From Eubacterium sp. (lineage in GTDB: Bacteria; Bacillota; Clostridia; Lachnospirales; Lachnospiraceae): a stretch of DNA of 42,277 nt. Positions 32,420 to 39,844 of the stretch are shown here, piece after piece (the first letter of the stretch is position 1; each line of letters opens with the position of its first letter). Under the pieces are notes generated by a model. The model saw nothing but the letters and a program-made list of their open reading frames with translations, had not been told where the DNA came from and ran no database searches. The position numbers and the translations under genes were made by a program. The DNA lies in assembly GCA_016292095.1 (NCBI GenBank), contig JAEFAB010000051.1:1-42277 (forward strand), read 5' to 3'.

Positions 32420-34243
32420 CTATTTTGTCATTTTAACTTTCTTAACTTTTGACCAAGCGCCATATACTTTTGTATTTTTTGCATTCAGTACATAAGCTCT
32501 TGCTTTAATAAATACTTTCTTTTTGTTCTTTAATTTCTTTGATTTAATCTTTACAGATACTTTCTTTACACTCTTTACAACGATTGCTTTTTGGTTCTTC
32601 TTTGCACTCTTATTTGAAGTGTAAACTGCAACTTCGTATCCCTTAGCTCCTTTTACTTTCTTTAAAGTTACTTTAATGCTCTTTGCTGATTTTTTCTTTG
32701 TTGCTTTCTTAACGACAGCCTTACCAGGTTTCTTAACTTCTGCTGCCTTAGTCGTTGTCTGTTTCTTTGTTGTGGTTTCAACAGGATTAATTACATCTCC
32801 TGATGAAAGATCTGCTGATTTTGAAAGTCTTGCCATACCGATTCTGAAATTAAACTCTTTTGGCTGTTCCCCGTAACCGGCATGCATATGAACTGAATTG
32901 TATTTTGAAATATCAATTCCTGATGCTTCCAAATCAATAACGATTGTTGTACCTTTTCCGCCATCCAATGGAATTTCGCTTCCATCAGCAGTTACAAAGA
33001 ATTTTGTCTGACCTTCAGGATTGAACCAGTAAGGTCCAGCCTTTTCCACATCATTTCCGTTTTCATCAACGAAGGAGAATTCAAAACGAACGGAAGCGAT
33101 GTCTCCTGCATAAGTTAAAATGAGATATTTGTATTCTGCTGTAGGCTCTTTTAATGTTGCAAATCCGAGATATTTGTATCCGGCTTTTACTGTAGGGAAG
33201 TTCTTAATCATTGAGCTCTGTCCGTTTTCATCACCGTTTAAGATTAAGTCATCTTCTCTACCCTGTCCTGATGTCTGAATTTCTTCTTCTGTTGTTTCTT
33301 CGTCAGTGGATTGTTCCTGAGTCTTTTCTCCTGCTTTTAATACCACGCTCTTCAATTCATAAGTAAATGCTTTATCTCCACCTGCATGTAAGTGAACAAA
33401 CTGTCCTGCTGTGTAAGAAACGCCTGTCTTTGCAAGATCGATTGTTACGGTAGTTTCTGTTTCTGCATTTAATACGATTGCAGAACCGTCTACTGTCTGG
33501 AATGTTCCTTCTGCATTATCTGAGAACCATGTAGTTGAAACATCATTCTGTAAACGAAGTGTGCTGATATCACCAACATATGTAATTTCTAAGATTGTAT
33601 AGTCTGATGTAACGGTATCAGGAATAGAAAATCCTCCCTGGTATGCATATCCTGCAGCAACTTCCTGAGGACCTGTAATATCCTGACCATCTTTTCCTAA
33701 CTGAAGTGGTACATCTGCAGGCTTTGTATCCTCAGCTTTTTTCAATTTTACACTCTTCAATTCATAAGTAAATGCTTCTGCCCCACCTGCATGTAAGTGA
33801 ACAAACTGTCCTGCTGTGTAAGAAACTCCTGTTTTTGCCAAGTCGATTGTCACGGTAGTTTCTGTTTCTGCATTCAATACAATTGCTGAACCGTCTACTG
33901 TCTGGAATGTTCCTTCTGCATTGTCTGAGAACCATGTAGTTGAAACATCATTCTGTAAACGAAGTGTACTGATATCACCAACATATGTGATTTCTAATAC
34001 TGTAAAGTCTGATGTAACGGTATCAGGAATAGAAAATCCTCCCTGATATGCATATCCTGCAGCAACTTCCTGAGGACCTGTAATATCCTGACCATCTTTT
34101 CCTAACTGAAGAGAAACTTCTGTTACTTCTTGTTCTCCACCTGCGATTTCTCCGTCTGCCTTTACCTGAATTCCTGCAAACCCGCCAAATGCCATTGCTG
34201 CAACGCAAGTATAAGCCACTAATTTTTTAAATGATTTTCTCAT
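32420..34243 (-). CDS. Secreted three-repeat protein of an unrecognised domain, likely glycan-binding
   Basis: 607 residues. Signal peptide 1-29 (VKA-D). Three copies of a domain of about 125 residues: copies 1 (45-168) and 2 (180-303) are nearly identical, offset by 135 residues; copy 3 (332-475) is more like the domain of the anchored protein upstream. Shared features: YxGxF or YLGFA start, TYxGDI, then WFSDN or WFNPEG with a conserved Trp-Phe (W104, W239, W406), DGS, TTVTIDL and a His-x-His (H149/H151, H284/H286, H452/H454). A Thr-rich linker (485-505) and a basic Fn3-like domain (520-607) follow. No enzyme motif is visible. I infer a carbohydrate-binding beta-sandwich serving the glucanase of the same operon. 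Confidence 0.75.
   Translation of the reverse strand: MRKSFKKLVAYTCVAAMAFGGFAGIQVKADGEIAGGEQEVTEVSLQLGKDGQDITGPQEVAAGYAYQGGFSIPDTVTSDFTVLEITYVGDISTLRLQNDVSTTWFSDNAEGTFQTVDGSAIVLNAETETTVTIDLAKTGVSYTAGQFVHLHAGGAEAFTYELKSVKLKKAEDTKPADVPLQLGKDGQDITGPQEVAAGYAYQGGFSIPDTVTSDYTILEITYVGDISTLRLQNDVSTTWFSDNAEGTFQTVDGSAIVLNAETETTVTIDLAKTGVSYTAGQFVHLHAGGDKAFTYELKSVVLKAGEKTQEQSTDEETTEEEIQTSGQGREDDLILNGDENGQSSMIKNFPTVKAGYKYLGFATLKEPTAEYKYLILTYAGDIASVRFEFSFVDENGNDVEKAGPYWFNPEGQTKFFVTADGSEIPLDGGKGTTIVIDLEASGIDISKYNSVHMHAGYGEQPKEFNFRIGMARLSKSADLSSGDVINPVETTTKKQTTTKAAEVKKPGKAVVKKATKKKSAKSIKVTLKKVKGAKGYEVAVYTSNKSAKKNQKAIVVKSVKKVSVKIKSKKLKNKKKVFIKARAYVLNAKNTKVYGAWSKVKKVKMTK
33344..34111. repeat. Near-identical internal duplication of about 363 bp
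   Basis: The DNA coding for domain copies 1 (33749-34111) and 2 (33344-33706) is almost the same base for base, including long identical runs, with a 405-base offset. The rest of the locus is not repeated at this level, so the duplication is recent or kept uniform by gene conversion. Confidence 0.85.
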
Positions 34244-34269
34244 ACTTAAACCTCTATCTTTCCAGGAAA

Positions 34270-35043
34270 TTATTCCTTAATTTTTCTCGAACCAATCAAT
34301 GCAACTGCTGCAACAGCCATACCGCCTAATGCAATGAAAATTGGGTATGTTACAGAACCTGTCTGTGGAGCATCTGTTGCACCACCTGCTGTTCCTGCTG
34401 TTCCTGTTCCCGAACTGTTTGCACCTGTTCCGGAACTGTCTTTGGAAGCACTGCTGCTATTACTTGATCCGGAATCAGATGAGCCTGAGTTCTTTTTGTT
34501 TTTAGACTTAGATGAACCGGAATCACCGCTTGCATTCGGATCACTTGTCTTAAATCTTGCATCAGTAATTGTAAAGGAACCTTCCTGCATATTTGGATCT
34601 AAGTAATGAAGATGCATTCCTCTGAATTCTCCAATATCAATTCCAATTGCAGCTAAATCCAATGTAATTGTAGTTTCTTTACTAGGTGTTAATGGAATTT
34701 CACTTCCGTCTACAGTTTTAAAGAATAAAGTCTGTCCATCCGGATTAAACCAGAATGGTCCTTCATTGGAATCATCTTCTCTGTTAAATTCAATTCTCAA
34801 ACAACTGATATCTCCCTTGTATGTAATCTGGAGATACTTATAATCTGATGTTGCCTCTTTTGTTGTTGCAAAACCAAGATATTTGTATTCTCCACCACTG
34901 GCCTTGTATTCTCCAATCAGTGAACTGGCTCCACCGTCTCCGTCCAGTACAATATCATCGGCTGCAAAAACCATTGTGTTCATAGTAAGTGTCATAGCTA
35001 ACACTCCGGCAATGGCTGCCATTTTCTTAAAAATTTTTCTCAT
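34270..35043 (-). CDS. Sortase-anchored surface protein with one unrecognised domain
   Basis: 257 residues from ATG 35043; a TTG at 35049 is also possible. Signal peptide 1-27 (VFA-A). One domain at 30-163 has the features of the neighbouring repeat protein: YKYLGFATTKE, TYKGDI, GPFWFNPDGQ (W98), DGSEIP, TTITLDL, HLH at 144-146. A Ser/Gly/Asn-rich spacer (165-222) spans the wall. The end is a sorting signal: APQTG (225-229), a hydrophobic stretch (about 233-250) and the basic tail SRKIKE. Such xPQTG motifs suit class B sortases, and one is encoded divergently 270 bases away. First gene of the operon. Probably displays the glycan-binding domain on the wall. Confidence 0.82.
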   Translation of the reverse strand: MRKIFKKMAAIAGVLAMTLTMNTMVFAADDIVLDGDGGASSLIGEYKASGGEYKYLGFATTKEATSDYKYLQITYKGDISCLRIEFNREDDSNEGPFWFNPDGQTLFFKTVDGSEIPLTPSKETTITLDLAAIGIDIGEFRGMHLHYLDPNMQEGSFTITDARFKTSDPNASGDSGSSKSKNKKNSGSSDSGSSNSSSASKDSSGTGANSSGTGTAGTAGGATDAPQTGSVTYPIFIALGGMAVAAVALIGSRKIKE

Positions 35044-35097
35044 TTTCAATCCACTCCTTATCCTCTTTTTACATTGATTTCCGTCCTAAACCCTGAT

Positions 35098-35158
35098 AGG
35101 TTTAACGTTCAACGTTTAACGTTAAACCTATGTTATCACGAGGGGATTTTTTTGTCCA
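35098..35158 (-). promoter_or_regulatory. Operon promoter with long palindromic LacI-type operator
   Basis: Minus strand TGGACA (35153-35158) and TAACAT (35130-35135) lie 17 bases apart. Directly downstream, AGGTTTAACGTT (35098-35109) and AACGTTAAACCT (35118-35129) are perfect 12-bp inverted arms. AACGTT occurs three times at exact 7-base steps (35104, 35111, 35118). The central-CpG form fits a LacI-family repressor, and the same core lies before the LacI gene at 39.8 kb. Confidence 0.75.
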
Positions 35159-35185
35159 CCTTCGTTTTCACTAAAAAACCGAATC

Positions 35186-35210
35186 TTTTTTGTGTACTTT
35201 ACACAAAAAA
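35186..35210. promoter_or_regulatory. 11-bp inverted repeat between divergent promoters
   Basis: TTTTTTGTGTA-CTT-TACACAAAAAA is perfectly symmetric, lying between the surface-protein promoter and the sortase promoter. A 3-base loop is tight for a hairpin, so it may be a protein site. Confidence 0.4.
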
Positions 35211-35252
35211 ACGTTTCGTTCTCACTTCTTTTTAAACAGTTCCTATATATTC

Positions 35253-35281
35253 TTGCAAAAAAAGACGGAACCTTTTATAAT
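35253..35281 (+). promoter_or_regulatory. Sortase gene promoter
   Basis: TTGCAA (35253-35258) and TATAAT (35276-35281) with a 17-base spacer, 32 bases before the sortase ATG. The palindromic operator lies more than 120 bases upstream, so the sortase may be expressed independently. Confidence 0.65.
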
Positions 35282-35313
35282 GCTTTTAAAATTGAATACA
35301 AAGGAGAACAAAA

Positions 35314-36834
35314 ATGGAAAAAAATCCAAAGAAAAAGCTACGGCGTATTCTGACTGTTTCTTCCATTTTTCTCTTTTTAGGTTGTGGATTTTTTCTCTTG
35401 TATTATCTGGTTCTTCAGCCCTATCATTCCAGAAAAGTCAATGAGAAATATCGAACTCTCTACTACTCCTATGAGAGCGTTGAAGAAACCACTGAAAAAA
35501 AATCCAAAAGCAAAAAGAAAGCGGAGCCTATTGATATCAATCCAGATCAGGATTATAAAAATAACGCCAAAGACGAAAATGGCGTTTTACTGAAATTTAA
35601 GAAACTGATTGGGTACAATGAAGATATTCGCGGGTGGTTAAAAATTCCCGGCACCAAAATCGACTATCCTGTTATGCAGGATTACCATGGTGGCGACTAT
35701 TACCTGGAACATGATTTTGAAGGGCACAAAGATAAAAACGGTTGCCTTTATTTAGACGGCCACAGTTCCATTGAAATCCCCAGTACGAATCTTGTAATTC
35801 ACGGTCATAATATGGATTCCACCCATATGATGTTTTACGAACTTCCCAATTATAAAAATCTGGAATTTTATCAAAAACATCCCGTCATTACCTTCGATAC
35901 CTTATATCAGAATTCCAAGTGGAAAATCATTTCTTTTATGAGGGTATCCGGCACGATGGAGAAAAACAAAAACTTCAATTATCTTACCGGGATATTTTAT
36001 GATAAAGAGGACTTTCGAAATTTCCTTTATGAAATTGAAAGTCGCTCTTTATATCATTGTCCTGTGGATGTCAATGAAAAGGATCATTTGCTGATGCTCT
36101 CCACCTGTTCTTATGAATTTGATAATTGCAGAACGGTTGTGGTGGCTCGCAGGCTTCGAAAGGGAGAAGATGAGAACGTAGAAACCAGTCAGGCATATCT
36201 CCGGAACAATGTTCTTTATCCTGATGAATGGTATCGTCAATACGGTGGAAAAGCACCGGTTCATACTACCTTTGCTGATGCCTTGGCATTTAATGAAATT
36301 GACTGGTATGACGGAAAGAAAAAAGGGGAATCCCCGATTGGTCAGCAATACACTGTTGAAAATCATTTGCTGTTTGAACTGACTTCCTTAGATACCGTAA
36401 AGTATATCGGTTCCAACGACAATACACTTTCCAAACTTGTAATTCCTGACAAAATCGAAGTGAACGGTCGAGTTTTTAATGTAACGGAAATTGCTTCCGA
36501 TACATTTTCTTCTATGACAAAGTTAGACACGGTATATATGAAGGGCGGGATTGCAGTTCTTCCGGAAAACCTTTTCCGAAAGTGTAAAAAACTGACTACC
36601 GTTGCTTTAGGCGCCGGCATCAAAGAAATCGGTGCAAAAGCATTTTATAATATTCCGCATCTCAGGAAGTTAACGATTTCGTCAAAAGAACTGACCCAAA
36701 TTGGTGAACAGGCATTTTGGAAGACCGATTCAAAAATAAAAATTTATCTTCCAAAATCCAAAGAAAAAGCTTATAAAAAATTATTGGAAGCAGCTTCTGT
36801 TCCAAAGACTGCTACCTACAAACAAAAAAACTGA
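35314..36834 (+). CDS. Class B sortase fused to BspA-like leucine-rich repeats
   Basis: 506 residues. One N-terminal membrane helix (12-35), a Lys-rich linker, then a class B sortase domain (about 95-282): WLKIPGTKIDYPVMQ, VIHGHNM with His165, MLSTCSYEF with Cys265 and CRTVVVARR with Arg273, the full catalytic set. After a connector, residues 370-480 carry LRR_5/BspA-type repeats (KLVIPDKIEVNGRVFNV, FSSMTKLDTVYMKGG, LFRKCKKLTTVALG). Typical sortases are near 250 residues and end after the Arg strand, so the repeat tail is an unusual addition that may choose substrates or dock on a surface glycan or protein. AAAGGAG precedes the ATG. Its neighbour is a ready-made xPQTG substrate. Confidence 0.88.
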   Translation: MEKNPKKKLRRILTVSSIFLFLGCGFFLLYYLVLQPYHSRKVNEKYRTLYYSYESVEETTEKKSKSKKKAEPIDINPDQDYKNNAKDENGVLLKFKKLIGYNEDIRGWLKIPGTKIDYPVMQDYHGGDYYLEHDFEGHKDKNGCLYLDGHSSIEIPSTNLVIHGHNMDSTHMMFYELPNYKNLEFYQKHPVITFDTLYQNSKWKIISFMRVSGTMEKNKNFNYLTGIFYDKEDFRNFLYEIESRSLYHCPVDVNEKDHLLMLSTCSYEFDNCRTVVVARRLRKGEDENVETSQAYLRNNVLYPDEWYRQYGGKAPVHTTFADALAFNEIDWYDGKKKGESPIGQQYTVENHLLFELTSLDTVKYIGSNDNTLSKLVIPDKIEVNGRVFNVTEIASDTFSSMTKLDTVYMKGGIAVLPENLFRKCKKLTTVALGAGIKEIGAKAFYNIPHLRKLTISSKELTQIGEQAFWKTDSKIKIYLPKSKEKAYKKLLEAASVPKTATYKQKN

Positions 36835-36864
36835 CCTGCAACTGCAAGTCAGTTTTTTTTTTTT
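36824..36864. terminator. Bidirectional terminator
   Basis: CTGACCTGC (36831-36839) and GCAAGTCAG (36844-36852) form a stem with a long T run after it and an A run before it. It overlaps the sortase stop codon and serves the convergent operon. Confidence 0.85.
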
Positions 36865-36866
36865 TC

Positions 36867-37493
36867 TTATTTATCGTCTGAATAAATCTCAAGTTCCGCT
36901 ATCTGTCCGGCATTTGCACCGGTATTCTTTGTAATTTCAACCTGTACAAACTGAGTCTTTACCTTACCGAAATCTTTCAGAACAATTTCGTTTCCTGTCT
37001 TTGGATCAAAATCATAATCCTTCTCCGGAACTAAATCAGTCCACTTCTTTCCGTCTTCACTGGTTTTCACGGACAAGGTCTGTGTTCTTGGTCCCCAAAT
37101 ACTGTCCGGGCACAAACCGATTCGAATAGTGTGAATATTGTAAGCTTTTGCCAGCTTCACGTTAATCTGGCTCGGACCTCCGGCAGCACCTTCCCAATAA
37201 GATGCTGATTCACGTCTTCCGTCAATGGCATTAGATGCAGGATATACATCCGTGTATCCATTATCGGTTGCCTTTCCCTTCAAAGCCACATTGGTTCCGT
37301 CAATTTTGGGAGAAACATATTCTTCCACCTTGAACAAGTCATTTTCTTCCGCTTCTTTCTGATCCGGTGCACTAACCACCTTCAGATTATTCTTGGATAC
37401 TTTTGCAGGAGATGAACCGATTACGATAACAATCTGCATTGCCAGTAAAACCACAGCAAGTATTATAATTGATACTATTCCTATTTTCTTCAT
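36867..37493 (-). CDS. Membrane-anchored F5/8 type C (discoidin, CBM32-like) module
   Basis: 208 residues. One N-terminal helix (residues 5-27) acts as an anchor. From about 68, a discoidin-type beta-sandwich: NVALKGKATDNGYTDVYPAS, NAIDGRRESASYWEG, INVKLAKAYNIHTIRIGL, a KTSEDGKKWTDL strand and a final FVQVEITKNTGANAGQIAELEIY. Such modules bind sugars and are common attachments of alpha-glucan-degrading enzymes. Here the module is a stand-alone protein 9 bases after the beta-helix gene, so it probably presents substrate to that enzyme at the membrane. AGGAGG precedes the ATG. Confidence 0.85.
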   Translation of the reverse strand: MKKIGIVSIIILAVVLLAMQIVIVIGSSPAKVSKNNLKVVSAPDQKEAEENDLFKVEEYVSPKIDGTNVALKGKATDNGYTDVYPASNAIDGRRESASYWEGAAGGPSQINVKLAKAYNIHTIRIGLCPDSIWGPRTQTLSVKTSEDGKKWTDLVPEKDYDFDPKTGNEIVLKDFGKVKTQFVQVEITKNTGANAGQIAELEIYSDDK

Positions 37494-37502
37494 AACGACC
37501 TC

Positions 37503-39113
37503 CTACTTTACTTCAATATTTTCAGTGGAAAGCGGATTGACTTCGAATCCTCCATCTTCCAATGACTTGATATTTTTGCCTTTAATTTTCAATCCCTTTA
37601 TGGTTACATTGGATACTTTATGTCCATCATCATACCCTTCCACTTTGGACGGAAGGAAATCATTTCCGTAAAGTACATTAAATCCATCAATGGTAATATC
37701 TGAAATCTGTCCTCGGTCTCTTGTTGCCGACCAGGATGAGTTCTGAACAATTCCTAAATCGATTAACTGCGGTGTTCCGTCGCCCTGTCCCACACTGGCA
37801 TCTTCAACCGTAATATTCTTGTACTTGATGTTTGTAACCAAAGCGTCATCTGCATTGTGGATTGACAATACCGGTTTATGGAAGTTGTGAAGGACTGTAA
37901 TGTCTTCAAACGTAATATCCTCAATTTTAGAGTTTTCCTTCTGACCTTTATTGGTCTCATATCCGATTTCCATAGACTGTGCCAAATCAGTCCAAATCTG
38001 CACATTCTTGAAACGAATATTTGTGCTGTTTTCATCATAGTTCTTTACAACCAAGGAATCATCCCAGCTACGAACAAAGCTGTTTTCCACCTTAAAACTC
38101 TTACAAGACTGTAAGGAGATTCCATCACCGTTTGGTCTGGAAGTAATGATCTTTAAGTTGTCTATTTTTCCTCCAATGGTGTCATAAGCCTGGAAACACC
38201 ATGCATTTGCATTTAATGCGCAAACGCCTTCTACGGAGACATTGGTACAATTATCAAATTTCAAAGGAATACGCGGAGTTCTTCCTTTCCATCCTCGAAT
38301 CATGGAACCGTCAATAATTCCACGTCCGTACACTTTTACATTGGATGCAAAGTTTGCATTAATAATTCCGTGTACAACCGCTCCACCGGAAATATATACT
38401 TTATCTCCGTCTTCTAATACAATATTTTCAATATTCCATTCTCCCGGTCCGATATACTTAACATTTTCGTCATCCGGACTCGGTGCGTCTTCATCAATTT
38501 CATTGGCAAAAATATGTACTGCTCGTTTTACGTTTTTATTAAATTCCACGGTATATGCATCCGGTGTATCAACATAAAATGTCACACGATGATTCTTTAC
38601 ATCAATTTCCGGTTTAATGTTGTATTTTAATGGTCTGACTGTAACCGCTTTAATATCAATATCCTTTACTTCCACAGTAATCTGTGCTGTTCCATCAAAA
38701 TCAAAATAGGTCATCGGTGTTCTTTCCTGGGCCGGATAATAATCTGTCTTCCATGTATGGGTGTTGTTTACATGTGTATCATAGACATAGCTCTCTTCCC
38801 CATTAACCATTACCTTAGTGTCCACACAATGAGTAATTGCATATTCTTCAAACTCTCGTTCATCTTCTGACAGGCTGTCGATATCTTCCTGTGTGGAATC
38901 CTGAAGTGATTTTGGTCCTTCATATAACACTACTTTACTCTTTGCAACGGCATTCCTGTTTTGCATATTCTCCACTGTTTTCGGGAGCTGTATTGCACTG
39001 TAGATAATTCCTACAACAAGAAAATACATTGCTACCCATCCAATAACAAATCCGGTTCTTCCGCCTAAGCGCTTGGACGTTGTTTTGGTTTCATTCTTTT
39101 TGTCTTTTACCAT
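37503..39113 (-). CDS. Membrane-anchored GH28/GH49-like beta-helix glycosidase
   Basis: 536 residues. N-terminal basic stretch and one helix (20-42), then an extracellular part. Residues 95-205 form the beta-sandwich often found before GH28/GH49 helices (VTVRPLKYNIKPEID, AYTVEFNKNVKRAVHIFAN). The helix starts at WNIENIVLEDGDKVYISGGAVVHG and GRGIIDGS. Candidate catalytic D330 (RPNGDGIS) and D351/D352 (RSWDDSLV) have the 0/+21/+22 spacing of GH28, but its GHG and RIK motifs are missing, so it is not an ordinary polygalacturonase; GH49 (dextranase) kinship fits the alpha-glucan context. Start ATG 39113 (GGAGG 8 bases upstream) overlaps the pgmB stop by 7 bases. Confidence 0.72.
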   Translation of the reverse strand: MVKDKKNETKTTSKRLGGRTGFVIGWVAMYFLVVGIIYSAIQLPKTVENMQNRNAVAKSKVVLYEGPKSLQDSTQEDIDSLSEDEREFEEYAITHCVDTKVMVNGEESYVYDTHVNNTHTWKTDYYPAQERTPMTYFDFDGTAQITVEVKDIDIKAVTVRPLKYNIKPEIDVKNHRVTFYVDTPDAYTVEFNKNVKRAVHIFANEIDEDAPSPDDENVKYIGPGEWNIENIVLEDGDKVYISGGAVVHGIINANFASNVKVYGRGIIDGSMIRGWKGRTPRIPLKFDNCTNVSVEGVCALNANAWCFQAYDTIGGKIDNLKIITSRPNGDGISLQSCKSFKVENSFVRSWDDSLVVKNYDENSTNIRFKNVQIWTDLAQSMEIGYETNKGQKENSKIEDITFEDITVLHNFHKPVLSIHNADDALVTNIKYKNITVEDASVGQGDGTPQLIDLGIVQNSSWSATRDRGQISDITIDGFNVLYGNDFLPSKVEGYDDGHKVSNVTIKGLKIKGKNIKSLEDGGFEVNPLSTENIEVK

Positions 39114-39751
39114 AATATTTCCCTCCATTGATTTACTGTGGCAAGATTTTCTGAATCATAATCAGCACCCAGTTCTCCATGATGTGGTCCCACGCCCAGA
39201 GATTTCATACCTCCGTTTTTTGCTGCTTCAACACCTGCTGCCGCATCTTCTACTACCAGACAGTCTTTTGGATCCAGTTCCAATTTCTTTGCCGCTACCA
39301 GAAATACTTCCGGATCCGGCTTTGATTTTGTCACATCCAGGCCACAACTGATTTTATCAATTAGTGGCAACAATTCTGTCTTTTCAAGAATTAACGGTGC
39401 GTTTTTGCTGGCAGAACCAACTGCTGTTAATATTCCCTTCTCCCGAAGCATCTGTAAAGTTTCCTTTGCTCCCGGAAGTAATGCCGAGGTGTCTAATTCA
39501 TTCAACATCTCCACATAATATCCATTCTTTCTGTCCGCCAGTTCTACTTTTTCTTCATCACTGTATTGGCGGTCGGATTTTTCCAAAACAACTTCCAAAG
39601 ATGCCATTCTGCTGACACCTCTCTGTCTGACATTATCTGCTCTTGTAAATGTTGTAATGCCCAATTCTTCTGCCAGACGTTTCCATGCCTGAAAATGTAA
39701 TTCATCGGTGGAGACAAGGACTCCATCCAAATCAAAAATTACTCCCTTCAT
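39107..39751 (-). CDS. pgmB: Beta-phosphoglucomutase
   Basis: 214 residues, HAD superfamily. Converts beta-glucose 1-phosphate to glucose 6-phosphate. DLDGVLVSTDELHF holds the nucleophilic Asp8 and acid/base Asp10. GVSRMASL is the substrate-specificity loop typical of beta-PGM, VGSASKNAP is motif II, KSKPDPEVF motif III, and VVEDAAAGVEAAKNGG motif IV. Family members work after GH65 inverting phosphorylases, and a GH65 gene lies on the other side of the LacI gene. First gene of the operon, divergent from lacI. Confidence 0.95.
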   Translation of the reverse strand: MKGVIFDLDGVLVSTDELHFQAWKRLAEELGITTFTRADNVRQRGVSRMASLEVVLEKSDRQYSDEEKVELADRKNGYYVEMLNELDTSALLPGAKETLQMLREKGILTAVGSASKNAPLILEKTELLPLIDKISCGLDVTKSKPDPEVFLVAAKKLELDPKDCLVVEDAAAGVEAAKNGGMKSLGVGPHHGELGADYDSENLATVNQWREILW

Positions 39752-39775
39752 TTTCTTTCTTACCTTTCTCTGCTA

Positions 39776-39829
39776 TTGCATTTTTTTATATAAATGATAA
39801 TATATAACTATATGATTTAACGTTTTACC
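39776..39829. promoter_or_regulatory. Divergent pgmB/LacI intergenic region with operator
   Basis: GATTTAACGTTTTACC (39814-39829) carries the TTTAACGTT core of the 35.1 kb operator. TTGCAT (39776-39781) and TAATAT (39798-39803), 16 bases apart, may form the regulator's promoter. The site would allow autoregulation and control of pgmB. Confidence 0.6.
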
Positions 39830-39844
39830 TCGAAAGGATTCACT

